A stretch of 24,033 bases of DNA, from contig DASPXV010000187.1 of the NCBI GenBank assembly GCA_035637115.1, forward strand, positions 1 to 24,033. Reading direction: 5' to 3'. The DNA comes from JAICSD01 sp035637115 (GTDB lineage Bacteria > Acidobacteriota > Vicinamibacteria > Vicinamibacterales > 2-12-FULL-66-21). The translations under genes were made by a program, and so were the position numbers. The notes below the pieces were generated by a model that did no database searches, was not told the origin of the DNA, and saw nothing but the letters and a program-made list of their open reading frames with translations. How positions within the stretch are numbered: the stretch's first letter is position 1; the number at the start of each line of letters is the position of its first letter. Below are positions 6,764 to 15,500 of this stretch, one piece after another.

Positions 6764-7870
6764 TCAATATTCGATGAAAATGCGTTGGATCTCGGCGGGA
6801 TCCTGCGTTTTCGTCAGCGCGACCATCAGCAGCAGCCGCGCCTTGACGGGCGCGAGATCCTCGCCCGCGATCGCGCGGGCGCGCGGGTTGGGCCCCGCCG
6901 GCTGTCCCGTTGCAGCGACGCGCGGCCGCGGCGCAATTCGGCCGCTTCCCGCACGCGTCGTCGTCACGACGAACGCCCCCTTCTCGAGAGCGTACTGGAT
7001 GCCTTCGCCCTGGGTGCCGCTCGTTGCGCCGGCGCCGGCGCCGGCAATCACCACGCCCTTCGCACCCTGATCTACGGCGGCTTTGATCAGATCGCCTGAG
7101 GCACCCTGGTAGGTCATGATGACGTCAACACGTGGAAATGCGGCGACATTCGCGACGTCGAACTCGCTCTGCGACGTGTGCTTCCTCTCGACCTTGCGAT
7201 AGAAGACCACACGGTCCGAGTCCACAACGCCGAGCACGCCGTACCCGTGCGTCTGGAAAGTATTCAGGCGCAATGCGTCGGTCTTGGTGACTTCCCGCGC
7301 TGCGTTGATTTCGTCGTTCAGCACGACCATGACACCACGACCGCGTGCTGCCGGATCGGCCGCGACACGGAAGCCTTCCAGCAGATTTGCCGCGCCCTCG
7401 TACCCGAGCGTGCTCGGATTGCGCATCGACCCGACGACGACGACAGGCTTGTCGGAACGGACGGTAAGATCGAGAAAATACGCGAGTTCCTCGAGCGTAT
7501 CGGTGCCGCTGGTCACGACGATGCCGGCGATACCCGGGTCCTCTTTATAGAGCTGATTGATACGTTTGGCGAGCGCTAGCCACTGATCCAGCGTCAGCTG
7601 CGAGCTCGCCAGGTTGCTGAACTGCTCGAATTCCGGCCGCGCGTAGCGGCCGACATTCGGCATCAGGCTGACGAGTTCTTCTGCCGTAAGCCGGCCGCCG
7701 GTGCGGTTGGAAATCGTCCCGCCAGTCGCGACGAGCCGCACTCGAGGCGCATCGGCTGCGGGAGCTTGTGCGGCCGGCGCCTGAGGCGACGCGGTCGCGG
7801 TTTGCGCGGATGCGGACCGATCCGCCAGCGCGAGCGTCAAAAGAAGAGCAGCGAACGTCCTGGCGCGCAT
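6764..7870 (-). CDS. Secreted L-asparaginase/glutaminase (type II-like)
   Basis: This 368-residue enzyme hydrolyses asparagine (possibly glutamine) to aspartate and ammonia. It starts with a signal peptide (hydrophobic stretch to ~residue 22, ending SASA|Q) and an Ala/Pro/Gln-rich linker, so it acts in the periplasm or outside. Asparaginase motifs are present: VRLVATGGTIS with nucleophile Thr52, SGTDTLEELAYFLDLTV with Thr123-Asp124, the GSMR block, and EVTKTDAL with Lys196. The residue before Gly122 is Ser, whereas the classical family motif is HGTD. The last third follows the normal C-terminal domain to IQRIFIEY, as in E. coli AnsB (recalled). It lies 7 bases downstream of a 71-aa gene, so the two are probably co-transcribed. 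No ribosome site is visible before the ATG; TATAGT lies just upstream, so a leaderless transcript is possible. Confidence 0.9.
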   Translation of the reverse strand: MRARTFAALLLTLALADRSASAQTATASPQAPAAQAPAADAPRVRLVATGGTISNRTGGRLTAEELVSLMPNVGRYARPEFEQFSNLASSQLTLDQWLALAKRINQLYKEDPGIAGIVVTSGTDTLEELAYFLDLTVRSDKPVVVVGSMRNPSTLGYEGAANLLEGFRVAADPAARGRGVMVVLNDEINAAREVTKTDALRLNTFQTHGYGVLGVVDSDRVVFYRKVERKHTSQSEFDVANVAAFPRVDVIMTYQGASGDLIKAAVDQGAKGVVIAGAGAGATSGTQGEGIQYALEKGAFVVTTTRAGSGRIAPRPRVAATGQPAGPNPRARAIAGEDLAPVKARLLLMVALTKTQDPAEIQRIFIEY

Positions 7871-7877
7871 CGCGCCA

Positions 7878-8093
7878 CTATACCTGAGGGGCAGATCTCG
7901 CGTGGTTGAGGGTCAGCCACTTGCTCAGATGCTGCACGGCTTCGTCAGGCGTGTGGCCGTAAAACGGCATCATTGCTCGGGAACCGCCGGGCGGACGCGC
8001 AATCTGCGCGCGGAACCTGTTGCTGCCGACCGCCGACACTTCGATGCGGTACTCACGGCCATTGATCTTTTCGTCGAAGCGCTGGACGGTCAC
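7878..8093 (-). CDS. Small conserved-looking protein of unknown function
   Basis: The protein has 71 residues from a GTG at 8093. It has no signal peptide or membrane segment. The N-terminal half reads like a short beta-sheet (FDEKINGREYRIEVSAVGSN, then RFRAQIARPPGG), followed by MMPFYGHTPDEAVQHLSKWL, an amphipathic helix of the kind seen in HicB-like or DUF-type small alpha/beta folds. I do not recognise a specific family. Codon pattern and tight coupling to the asparaginase gene (7-base gap) support it as real. A reasonable promoter lies immediately upstream. Confidence 0.7.
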   Translation of the reverse strand: MTVQRFDEKINGREYRIEVSAVGSNRFRAQIARPPGGSRAMMPFYGHTPDEAVQHLSKWLTLNHARSAPQV

Positions 8094-8104
8094 GGGAAGG
8101 CAGC

Positions 8105-8133
8105 ATTCTGCGCGCCGCGATGCAGGCGCGCAA
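8105..8133 (-). promoter_or_regulatory. Candidate promoter for the 71-aa protein and asparaginase
   Basis: On the minus strand TTGCGC (8128-8133) and CAGAAT (8105-8110) are 17 bases apart. The start codon GTG lies 11 bases beyond the -10, leaving a very short leader with no ribosome site. The -35 matches the consensus in four of six positions and the -10 in four of six. No competing promoter was seen in the 127-base divergent gap. Confidence 0.4.
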
Positions 8134-8200
8134 GCGAAAGGAGGCGCGAAGGCGCATCAACATGCAGCAAGGCGCATGAATTCCGGCGGCAGCGCGAAAA

Positions 8201-8262
8201 AATAATCCCGTCGTGTCAGAATGTCCACAAGCTTTCCACCGTTCATCCACATGTTTTCCACA
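8201..8262 (+). promoter_or_regulatory. Phased array of four DnaA-box-like 9-mers, with possible -10
   Basis: Four direct 9-mers start at 8221, 8232, 8243 and 8254: ATGTCCACA, CTTTCCACC, TCATCCACA and TTTTCCACA. They are separated by exactly two bases each, an 11-bp period. All share TCCAC. Against the DnaA box TTATCCACA they have 2, 3, 1 and 1 mismatches. An A/T run with AATAAT (8201-8206), usable as a -10, lies just upstream; no good -35 was seen. Two-base gaps between head-to-tail weak boxes are known from the low-affinity arrays of E. coli oriC. The array covers the start region of the operon that includes addB and addA, so DnaA-type regulation is a hypothesis. It is not proposed to be an origin. 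Confidence 0.45.
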
Positions 8263-9645
8263 GGGCGGTTTCGCCGCGTCCTCGTTGCCGCTTTGCTGCT
8301 GTCGTCGCCAATGCCGGCGCGCGCGCAGCAGATAGCCGACACGTCGCTGTACCGCGTGTTTCTGCGCGACGGCTCGACAGTCGTGAGTTATGGTGAGTAC
8401 GCGCGCGTGGCGGACCGCGTCATCCTCTCTTTGCCGGTCGGCACGGCACTGCACCTGCTGAGCCTGCCCGCGGAAACCGTGGATTGGGATCGCACGGACG
8501 CGTACGCGGACTCCGTGCGTGCGACGAAGTACGCGACGACGCGTGGTCCCGACGATTTCGCGCTCTTGAGCGAGGCTGTGTCCCGGGCGCTTAACGACAT
8601 CACCCTCACGCCGGATCCGAACCGCAAGATCGCGATGGCGATCGAAGCGCGACAGAACGTCACGCGCTGGGCCGCCGAGCATTTTGGCTATCGTGCCGAG
8701 CGCATCGCGCAGATGGCATCGCTCTTTGACGACGTGATCGCCCAGACGAAGACACAGGCGGGCGCAAAGAACTTCGAATTCAGCCTGGTTGCGAACATGG
8801 CGGCGCCACCCGCCGTACCGCTGTTGCCCGCGCCGTCGCTCCAGGAAAGCGTGGAGCAGGCGCTTGGCGCCGCCACGCTTGCGCCTGAAGCGACCGAGCG
8901 AACCTCGCTCTTGCGCGCGATACAGACGGTGCTGGAAAGCGCCGGTAGCGACGACGCCGCGTCTTCGCTCTGGGCCACGCCATTGCGCGGGCGCGTGAAT
9001 GCAGCCCTCGCCGCCGAGGATCGCGCGACGCGCGGGTATGACTACTTGACGAAGACTATGCTGCAGAGCGCCGATCGCTACGCGCGCACGGCGAATGTGA
9101 CAGGTGTCGAACGCGTAATCCGGCGGTCCCTTGCCGAAGACGATCGTCTCGGCCAGCGACGCCCCCAGGAAATGGCGTCGCTTCTGGCGATGCTCGACAC
9201 GAAGCTCGACGCGGCGCGACGGCTGCGGCTCGCGCGCGACAACTGGGCGGCGCGCGCGGAAGGACTGCGGCAGTTCCGGACGGCGTTTGCCGAGCCGCTC
9301 TCGCTGATGCGGCTCTCGCGTGAGTCGCTCGACGAAATCCGCCGCCTCGCAGGGCCGCAACAGGCGCGACTTGCACGACTGCTGTCCCGCACGACGGCTG
9401 CGACGAAGCTGCTCGCGGTCATCAACGTGCCCGCCGAAGCGAGCACCGCGTACGGGCTCCTCAGGAGCGCGGCGCAATTCGCGACAAGCGCCGCGGAGAC
9501 GCGGCAGCGCGCGGTGATGTCCGGTAAGATGGAGTCTGCCTGGGAAGCGGCGTCCGCCGCATCAGGCGCGCTGATGTTCCTGGAACGGGCCGTCGAGGAG
9601 CTCGATCTGCTGACAAAGCCACCGGCGATGCCGGCAGGTCGCTGA
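8251..9645 (+). CDS. Secreted helical protein of unknown function, first gene of addBA operon
   Basis: From the ATG at 8251 the protein has 464 residues. This start gives a textbook signal peptide (RFRR, then VLVAALLLSS, then ARA|QQ). An in-frame ATG at 8221 would add ten residues and cannot be excluded; neither start has a ribosome site. After the signal peptide comes a short beta-type domain (LYRVFLRDGSTVVSYGEYAR, then ILSLPVG), followed by a long alpha-helical region rich in Ala, Arg and Glu, suggesting a helical repeat or coiled-coil scaffold. No enzyme motif or membrane anchor is visible beyond the signal sequence. The stop codon is two bases before the addB start, so it is almost certainly co-transcribed with addBA. 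This is odd, because its product leaves the cytoplasm. I do not recognise the family. Confidence 0.75.
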   Translation: MFSTGRFRRVLVAALLLSSPMPARAQQIADTSLYRVFLRDGSTVVSYGEYARVADRVILSLPVGTALHLLSLPAETVDWDRTDAYADSVRATKYATTRGPDDFALLSEAVSRALNDITLTPDPNRKIAMAIEARQNVTRWAAEHFGYRAERIAQMASLFDDVIAQTKTQAGAKNFEFSLVANMAAPPAVPLLPAPSLQESVEQALGAATLAPEATERTSLLRAIQTVLESAGSDDAASSLWATPLRGRVNAALAAEDRATRGYDYLTKTMLQSADRYARTANVTGVERVIRRSLAEDDRLGQRRPQEMASLLAMLDTKLDAARRLRLARDNWAARAEGLRQFRTAFAEPLSLMRLSRESLDEIRRLAGPQQARLARLLSRTTAATKLLAVINVPAEASTAYGLLRSAAQFATSAAETRQRAVMSGKMESAWEAASAASGALMFLERAVEELDLLTKPPAMPAGR

Positions 9646-9647
9646 AC

Positions 9648-12593
9648 GTGATTACCCCGCGCTCGACCCGGCTGATTCGAACAGCCGATCTCCAGGCATT
9701 CCAGCGTGCGATCGTCGGCGCGATTCCCACGGATCCCGCCGCGGCGCGCACCTGCGCGGTAATCGTGCCGTCGCGCGGCGCGGCGGAGGAGTTGCGCCGC
9801 ACGAGCGAGAACCTGTCGATCGTGCCCGCGGCCGGCTCTTCGCCAGCCGCTGTCGTGCTTCCCGACATCGTTACGCGCGACGAGTGGTATGCGCGTCTTC
9901 GCGAGCGGCTGCCGGGCGCGCCGGCGCCGCTCACCGCTTTCGATCGGGAGGTGATTCTGCGGCGGGCGGCGAACGCCGCCCACGCGGCGGGGGCGGAGCC
10001 GCCGTTCAATCTGCGCGCCGGACTGATCGTCGAGATTCTCGCGCTCTACGACGAGCTGCGGCGCCGTCACCGTACTGTGGCCGATTTCGATCGACTCATG
10101 AGCGGCGCACTCGCGCCTGGCGCGGATTACGACCGCGGCGCCGCGCGCCTGCTTGTGCAGACACGGTTCCTGACGGCGACGTTCGAAGAGTTCGAGCGCG
10201 CCCTTGCAACCCTCGACGGCGTGGACGAGCATGGCGTCCGCGCCCTCGCTCTCGAATCACCGAGTCCTCTGTATCGCCGGGTCGTCGTCACGGTACCTGA
10301 CCAGGCGGCTGACCGGCGCGGCCTGTGGACGGCGGATTTCGATCTGCTCGCACGCATGCCGCATCTCGCTGCGATTGATGTCGTCGCGACCGAAGCGCTC
10401 CTTGAAACGGGCTACTACGAGCGCCTTCACGAGAGCACGTTCCCGGGCATCGAGGACGTGCTGTTCGACAGGCCTGCCGCGCCGCCGCCGGTGCTCGTCG
10501 TCCCCGATACTCGCGAAACCGATACGCACCCTTTCATCTGCCGCGATCGCGAGGAAGAGCTCGTCGAATTCGTCAGAGCATTGAAGACGTCTCCTGAGTC
10601 AGCCGCTGCGCTCGATCGAAAGGCGATCGTCTTCCAGCGGCCGTTGCCTTACCTCTATCTCGCGCGGCAAGTCTTCGCGGATGGTGGAGTTCCGTACCAG
10701 GCGCTCGACTCATTACCACTCGCGGGTGAGCCCTTCGCGGCGGCCGTCGATCTCGTCTTTACTGCCGTCGCCGCCGACTTCACCCGCGGCGCGTTGCTCG
10801 AACTGCTCCGATCGCCACACTTTGCCTTCGAGCACGACGGACGTGCCGTCACGGTATCAGACGTCCATGCGCTCGACCGCTGGCTGGTCGAACGGAAGTA
10901 CCTCGGCGGCGTGGAGTATCTTGCTGGTCTGGCCGACCTCACCTCGGCCAGCGCACGAGATGAGGCGCGCATCAGCGCCCTGAACGCCGCGATAGACGCG
11001 GCACGAGAGCTCGCGACTGCCGCGTCTGCTGATTCTGCGGCGGCGCAGATCGACGCCTTCCTTGCCTTCATTACCACGCGCGAGCGCCGGCCGCCGAACG
11101 ATGCGGCGTGGGGCCCCAGACACCTGCGCGCGCGCGCCGCCGTAATCGGCGCACTCGAGATGTTGCGAGACGCGCACGCCCGGCACGACCGCGCGCCGCT
11201 CTCGATTGCCCAACTATCCGGTGCCGTTCGACGCTGGATCGACGGGCAGACGTTCTCACCGCGCCTGGGCAGCACCGGAGTGATGCTGCTCGATGCGGCT
11301 GCGGCGCCGTACGCCGATCTCGACGAGCTTCGGATCGTCGGCCTTTCGGAAGCGGATTGGCCCGAACGCGGCTCCCGCAGCATCTTCTATCCGCAATCGC
11401 TGCTGGCGCAGCTCGGCTGGCCCGCGGACCAGCACCGTCTCTCGGCCGCGCGCGCGCGGTTCCAGGATTTGCTCCGGCTGCCACGCCGGCGCGTCTCGCT
11501 TTCCGCGTTCACGCTCGAAGATGATTCGATCATGTCGCCGTCGCCGCTCCTCGAGGACGTGGACGCGGTGGGACTGCGGACTGAACGCCTCGTCGCTGCG
11601 CCCGGCAACCCAGCAACGCGAGCGTTCGTCCACGAAGCGCTCGCGATCGCTCCCGTTGTTGCTGACATTGTCGCAGGCGACACGGCCGACTGGCTCGCGC
11701 TGCGCACCTCACGGACGTTCGACGCGCCCGAGTATCGAGGCACGATCGGCGCGCGCGCCCCGGCGGTGTACGCGGTCAGCCGCCTGGAGCGATACCTTGA
11801 ATGCCCGTTCAAGTACTTCGCCGCGCACGTGCTCAAGCTGCCTGAAGAACGCGATGAACAGGCGTGGATGACGCCGCAGGAGCGCGGATCGTTCGTCCAC
11901 GAAGTGTTCGAAACCTTCTTCATGGAGTGGCAGCGCGGCGGCGGCGGTGCGATCACGACGGCAAACGTCGGAGACGCGACGGCGCTTTTCCGCAGCGTCG
12001 CGGAACGGCATCTCTCCGAGTTGCCTGAAGGGGACCGCGCGCTGGAGCGCACGCTTGTGCTCGGTTCGGCGGCCGCCGCGGGATTCGGCGAACGCGCCTT
12101 CGCGTTCGAGATCGAAGACGAGGTGCCGGTCGTCGAGCGACTGCTCGAATACGAGCTCGAGGGCACGTTCGCCTTCCCGGAGAACGGCAGGCGCCGCGGC
12201 GTCACGTTGCGAGGGAAGGCGGACCGCATCGACCTGCTGCAGGACGGCACCTTCCGCATCGTCGACTACAAGATCGGCCGCGCTCCCGAGCGGAAGCGAT
12301 CGCTGCAGTTGCCGATTTACGGCGCGTGCGCGGAGCAGGCGCTCGGCGGCCGGAACGGCCGCGTGTGGCGCCTCGCGCGCGCCGGTTACATCGCCTTCAA
12401 GGAAAAGAACCCGTTCGTCGAGCTGCAGAACCTGCCGAAGTCAATCGCGGAGGGGCAGGAGCGCCTGCTCGGAGTCGTGGACGCCGTGGAGCGCGGCGAG
12501 TTTCCGGTGCAGCCCGACGAGCCGTTCCTCTGCAACTGGTGCGCGTACCCCAGTGTCTGCCGCAAGGATTACGTGGGAGACGATCTGATATGA
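9648..12593 (+). CDS. addB: AddB-like PD-(D/E)XK nuclease subunit with Fe-S cysteines
   Basis: The protein has 981 residues from a GTG two bases after the upstream stop. AddB partners AddA to resect DNA double-strand ends for RecA recombination. The N-terminal helicase-like half has no Walker A (the expected place reads CAVIVPSRGAAEELRRT), so it is a dead helicase fold that may scan DNA. The C-terminal nuclease is intact: His751 in RGSFVHEVFETFF, Asp859 in GKADRIDLL, Asp873-Tyr-Lys875 in RIVDYKIG, then QLPIYG. Cysteines 719 (YLECPFKYF) and 962, 965, 971 (CNWCAYPSVC) match the Cys...CxxCx5C pattern that binds a 4Fe-4S cluster in Bacillus AddB. The stop overlaps the addA start (ATGA). A RecC/AdnB-type relative is the alternative, but the Fe-S pattern favours AddB. 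Confidence 0.88.
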   Translation: MITPRSTRLIRTADLQAFQRAIVGAIPTDPAAARTCAVIVPSRGAAEELRRTSENLSIVPAAGSSPAAVVLPDIVTRDEWYARLRERLPGAPAPLTAFDREVILRRAANAAHAAGAEPPFNLRAGLIVEILALYDELRRRHRTVADFDRLMSGALAPGADYDRGAARLLVQTRFLTATFEEFERALATLDGVDEHGVRALALESPSPLYRRVVVTVPDQAADRRGLWTADFDLLARMPHLAAIDVVATEALLETGYYERLHESTFPGIEDVLFDRPAAPPPVLVVPDTRETDTHPFICRDREEELVEFVRALKTSPESAAALDRKAIVFQRPLPYLYLARQVFADGGVPYQALDSLPLAGEPFAAAVDLVFTAVAADFTRGALLELLRSPHFAFEHDGRAVTVSDVHALDRWLVERKYLGGVEYLAGLADLTSASARDEARISALNAAIDAARELATAASADSAAAQIDAFLAFITTRERRPPNDAAWGPRHLRARAAVIGALEMLRDAHARHDRAPLSIAQLSGAVRRWIDGQTFSPRLGSTGVMLLDAAAAPYADLDELRIVGLSEADWPERGSRSIFYPQSLLAQLGWPADQHRLSAARARFQDLLRLPRRRVSLSAFTLEDDSIMSPSPLLEDVDAVGLRTERLVAAPGNPATRAFVHEALAIAPVVADIVAGDTADWLALRTSRTFDAPEYRGTIGARAPAVYAVSRLERYLECPFKYFAAHVLKLPEERDEQAWMTPQERGSFVHEVFETFFMEWQRGGGGAITTANVGDATALFRSVAERHLSELPEGDRALERTLVLGSAAAAGFGERAFAFEIEDEVPVVERLLEYELEGTFAFPENGRRRGVTLRGKADRIDLLQDGTFRIVDYKIGRAPERKRSLQLPIYGACAEQALGGRNGRVWRLARAGYIAFKEKNPFVELQNLPKSIAEGQERLLGVVDAVERGEFPVQPDEPFLCNWCAYPSVCRKDYVGDDLI

Positions 12594-15500
12594 GCGACCA
12601 GATGTCGCTCTTCAACGCGCAGGCAGACGCGGCCGTGGTCGATCCCGATACCGCGGCCCGCGACTTTGCAAGGGATCCATCGCACAACGTCGTCCTGGAA
12701 GCGTCCGCGGGGACGGGCAAGACGAGCGTGCTCGTGATGCGCTACGTGAACCTGCTCACGCGTGGCGTCGATCCTGCGAACATCCTCGCGATCACCTTCA
12801 CGCGGAAAGCCGCCGCCGAGATGCGCGAGCGCATCATCCGCGAGCTGCGACGCGCGGCGGAGCAGTCGGCGTTCGATCGCGGCCGATGGGCGGCGATTCG
12901 CGACCGTCTCGCGGACATTCAGATCAGCACGATCGACGCGTTCTGCCTGTCGCTTCTTCGCGAATTTCCGCTGGAGGCGGACCTCGATCCCGGTTTCGGG
13001 ATGGCAGACGAGACGGAAGTTCCGCGCATCGTCGATCAGTCGCTCGACAAGTCGCTCGCCACGTTCGTTGCGCGGGCGAAGCGCGACTCCGACATGGCGC
13101 TCGTGCTCGCGCAACTCGGTCTCACACGCACCCGCGAGGGACTCGCGTATCTCCTACAGCGTCGGCTCGTCGCGTGGGACGTCCTCGACCGCTTCCTCGA
13201 GCGTGGTCCGGCAGGCCTGGACGCCGACACGGTCTGCGGCCGCGCGATCGATTCGCTCGCTGACGCGTTCCGAAGTGTCAGCGGCGGGTTTGGGCGGTTT
13301 CTTGCGGACGGAGCCGTCCATCATCCGCGTTATCAGCTTCTCGCCCAGGATCTTTCCCGGCTCGAGTCGTTCAGGGACGCCGACAATGCGGCCATCCGCG
13401 GGTTGATGAACCGCGTCGCCGCGCACTTCCTCAATGCTGACGGCACGCCGCGGACCGGACGCATTCACCCGTACACCAATGACGATTACCCATCGGCGGA
13501 TGCCGGCAAACGGCACAGGGCGGAAGTGCAGCGGATCGCGCCGGAGATCCGCGACGTCGTCCGCGCTTTCAGCCGCGACCTGAATGTCGTGCTCGCCCGC
13601 GGCATCCGCAGCATGTTCGCCATCGCGCTGGCGCATTACCGGACGGCGCTCAACGAGCGCTCGCTGCTCGATTTCTCGGACGTGCTGCAGCGCGCAGTCG
13701 AGCTCCTCGGGCGGATGGATGAATTCTCCCAGAGCCGCTATCGGCTCGAGGGGCGCTACCACCACGTTCTCGTCGACGAATTTCAGGACACGAGCCGCAA
13801 GCAATGGGAGTTGATCGCGCTCCTCGTCAAGGCCTGGGGCGAAGGCGCCGGGCTCGTGGCGCAGCCTTCCATCTTCATCGTTGGCGACCGGAAGCAGTCG
13901 ATCTATCGCTTCCGCGATGCGGAAGTCACCGTCCTCCAGGAAGCCGGAGCGTTCATTTCCGCGCTGCGGCCAGGATCGAGTGGCCGCCGGACAATCGCGC
14001 GCAGCTTCCGCGCGGTCCCGCAGCTCTTGTCGTTCGTCAACGATCTGTTCGCCGAGGTCGGTCGCGACGCGCGTCGACCTGATGACTTCAAGTACGACGA
14101 CGAGGACAGATTTCCCGTGGATGCGGTCGTCGGCGAGCCGGTGCTGGGCGTCGTGAGCGGTGCGGACGCGGACGAATGCGCGGCCGCCGTCGCATCGGAG
14201 ATCGAGAGGCTCCTTGAAAGCGGGACCGTGCGTGACAAGCAGACGGGACTTGCGCGCCCGGCCACGCCGGGCGACATCGGCATCCTGTTCCGATCGCGCG
14301 CGAGCCATCGCGAGTTCGAGGCCGCGCTGACGGCTCGCGGAGTCCCGACGTACGTTTACAAGGGCCTGGGGTTCTTCGATTCCGACGAGATCAAAGATCT
14401 TTCCGCGCTGATCCGATACCTGGCGAATCCGTCTTCAGAGCTGCGCGCAGCGGCGTTCCTGCGCTCCCGATTCGTCCGTCTCTCGGATGCCGCGCTTGCG
14501 ATGCTGGCGCCCCGAATTGCCCTCGCCATCCTGGATCCCGCACCTCCTGAAGCGCTGTCTCTACTCGGCGAAAGTGATCGGCGGGCGCTCGAGCAGGTCC
14601 GCCGCCAGGCGCCGAGATGGATCGAGCTGGTGGATCGGGTCCCGCCGGCGGATTTGGTCGAGCAGCTGCTGCCCGAAACCGCGTATGCCTACGAGCTGCG
14701 CGGCGCGCGCCTGCACCAGGCGTGGGAAAACGTGAAGAAGATGCGCGGCCTGATCCGGCGCATCCAGAACCGCGGCTACGCCACGCTCGCGCGCATCGCG
14801 GATCACCTGGACTCGCTGACCGCGGGCGACGAATCGAACGCCGTTCTCGAGGCGCTCGACGCCGTGAACCTCATGACCGTCCACGCGTCGAAGGGCCTCG
14901 AGTTTCCCGTCGTCTTTGTCGTGAACCTGGCCAAGGGCGCGAGCGGGTTCCCTCGCCCGGTCCGCGTATCCAGCGACGACGTGTCGGTCGGCCCATTCGT
15001 GTCCGAGATGGACGAGCAGGAGCGGTTCCGCGAGCGGGAAGAAACGAAGCGGCTGCTCTATGTCGCGCTTACACGCGCGCGCGACCGGCTGTACCTGGGA
15101 ACGGCGTTGAAGGACGGGGGCATGGCGCTCGGGCGGGGCAGCCTCGCAGACGTGCTGCCCGAAACGATGCGCTCGTTGTTCGTGCGCGCCGCGCAGGAGC
15201 CGGGGCAAGCGGTATCGTGGCCGGCCGGCTCCGGCCGCACGTACAAGTTTTCGATCTGCCGGCCTGTTCTTGTAAGTTCCAGCTCCCGGACTGAGCGCGA
15301 ATCGGGGACGACCGCACCCGCAGACCGTTTCGATCCGCTACCCGCCGGGTCAGCGATTCAGCGCGTGGATGTGGACGCCGTTGCGAAAGTAGCCGCTGTC
15401 GTCCCGCAGGGGGACGCCTCGCGTGAAATCCTCGTCGAGGTGCCGTTTTCACTCGTCGATGACGCCGACCACGCGAAGGTCCTGCGCGGAACCATCGGTT

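Noticed and set aside
8221..8262. Chromosomal origin of replication
   Set aside because: There are only four imperfect boxes, a very small A/T stretch, and no dnaA, dnaN, gyrB or parAB nearby; a regulatory array or chance is more likely.
8053..9477. Long open frame on the minus strand (474 codons)
   Set aside because: It is antisense to the secreted protein gene, with Arg-rich nonsense composition and no signal of a fold.
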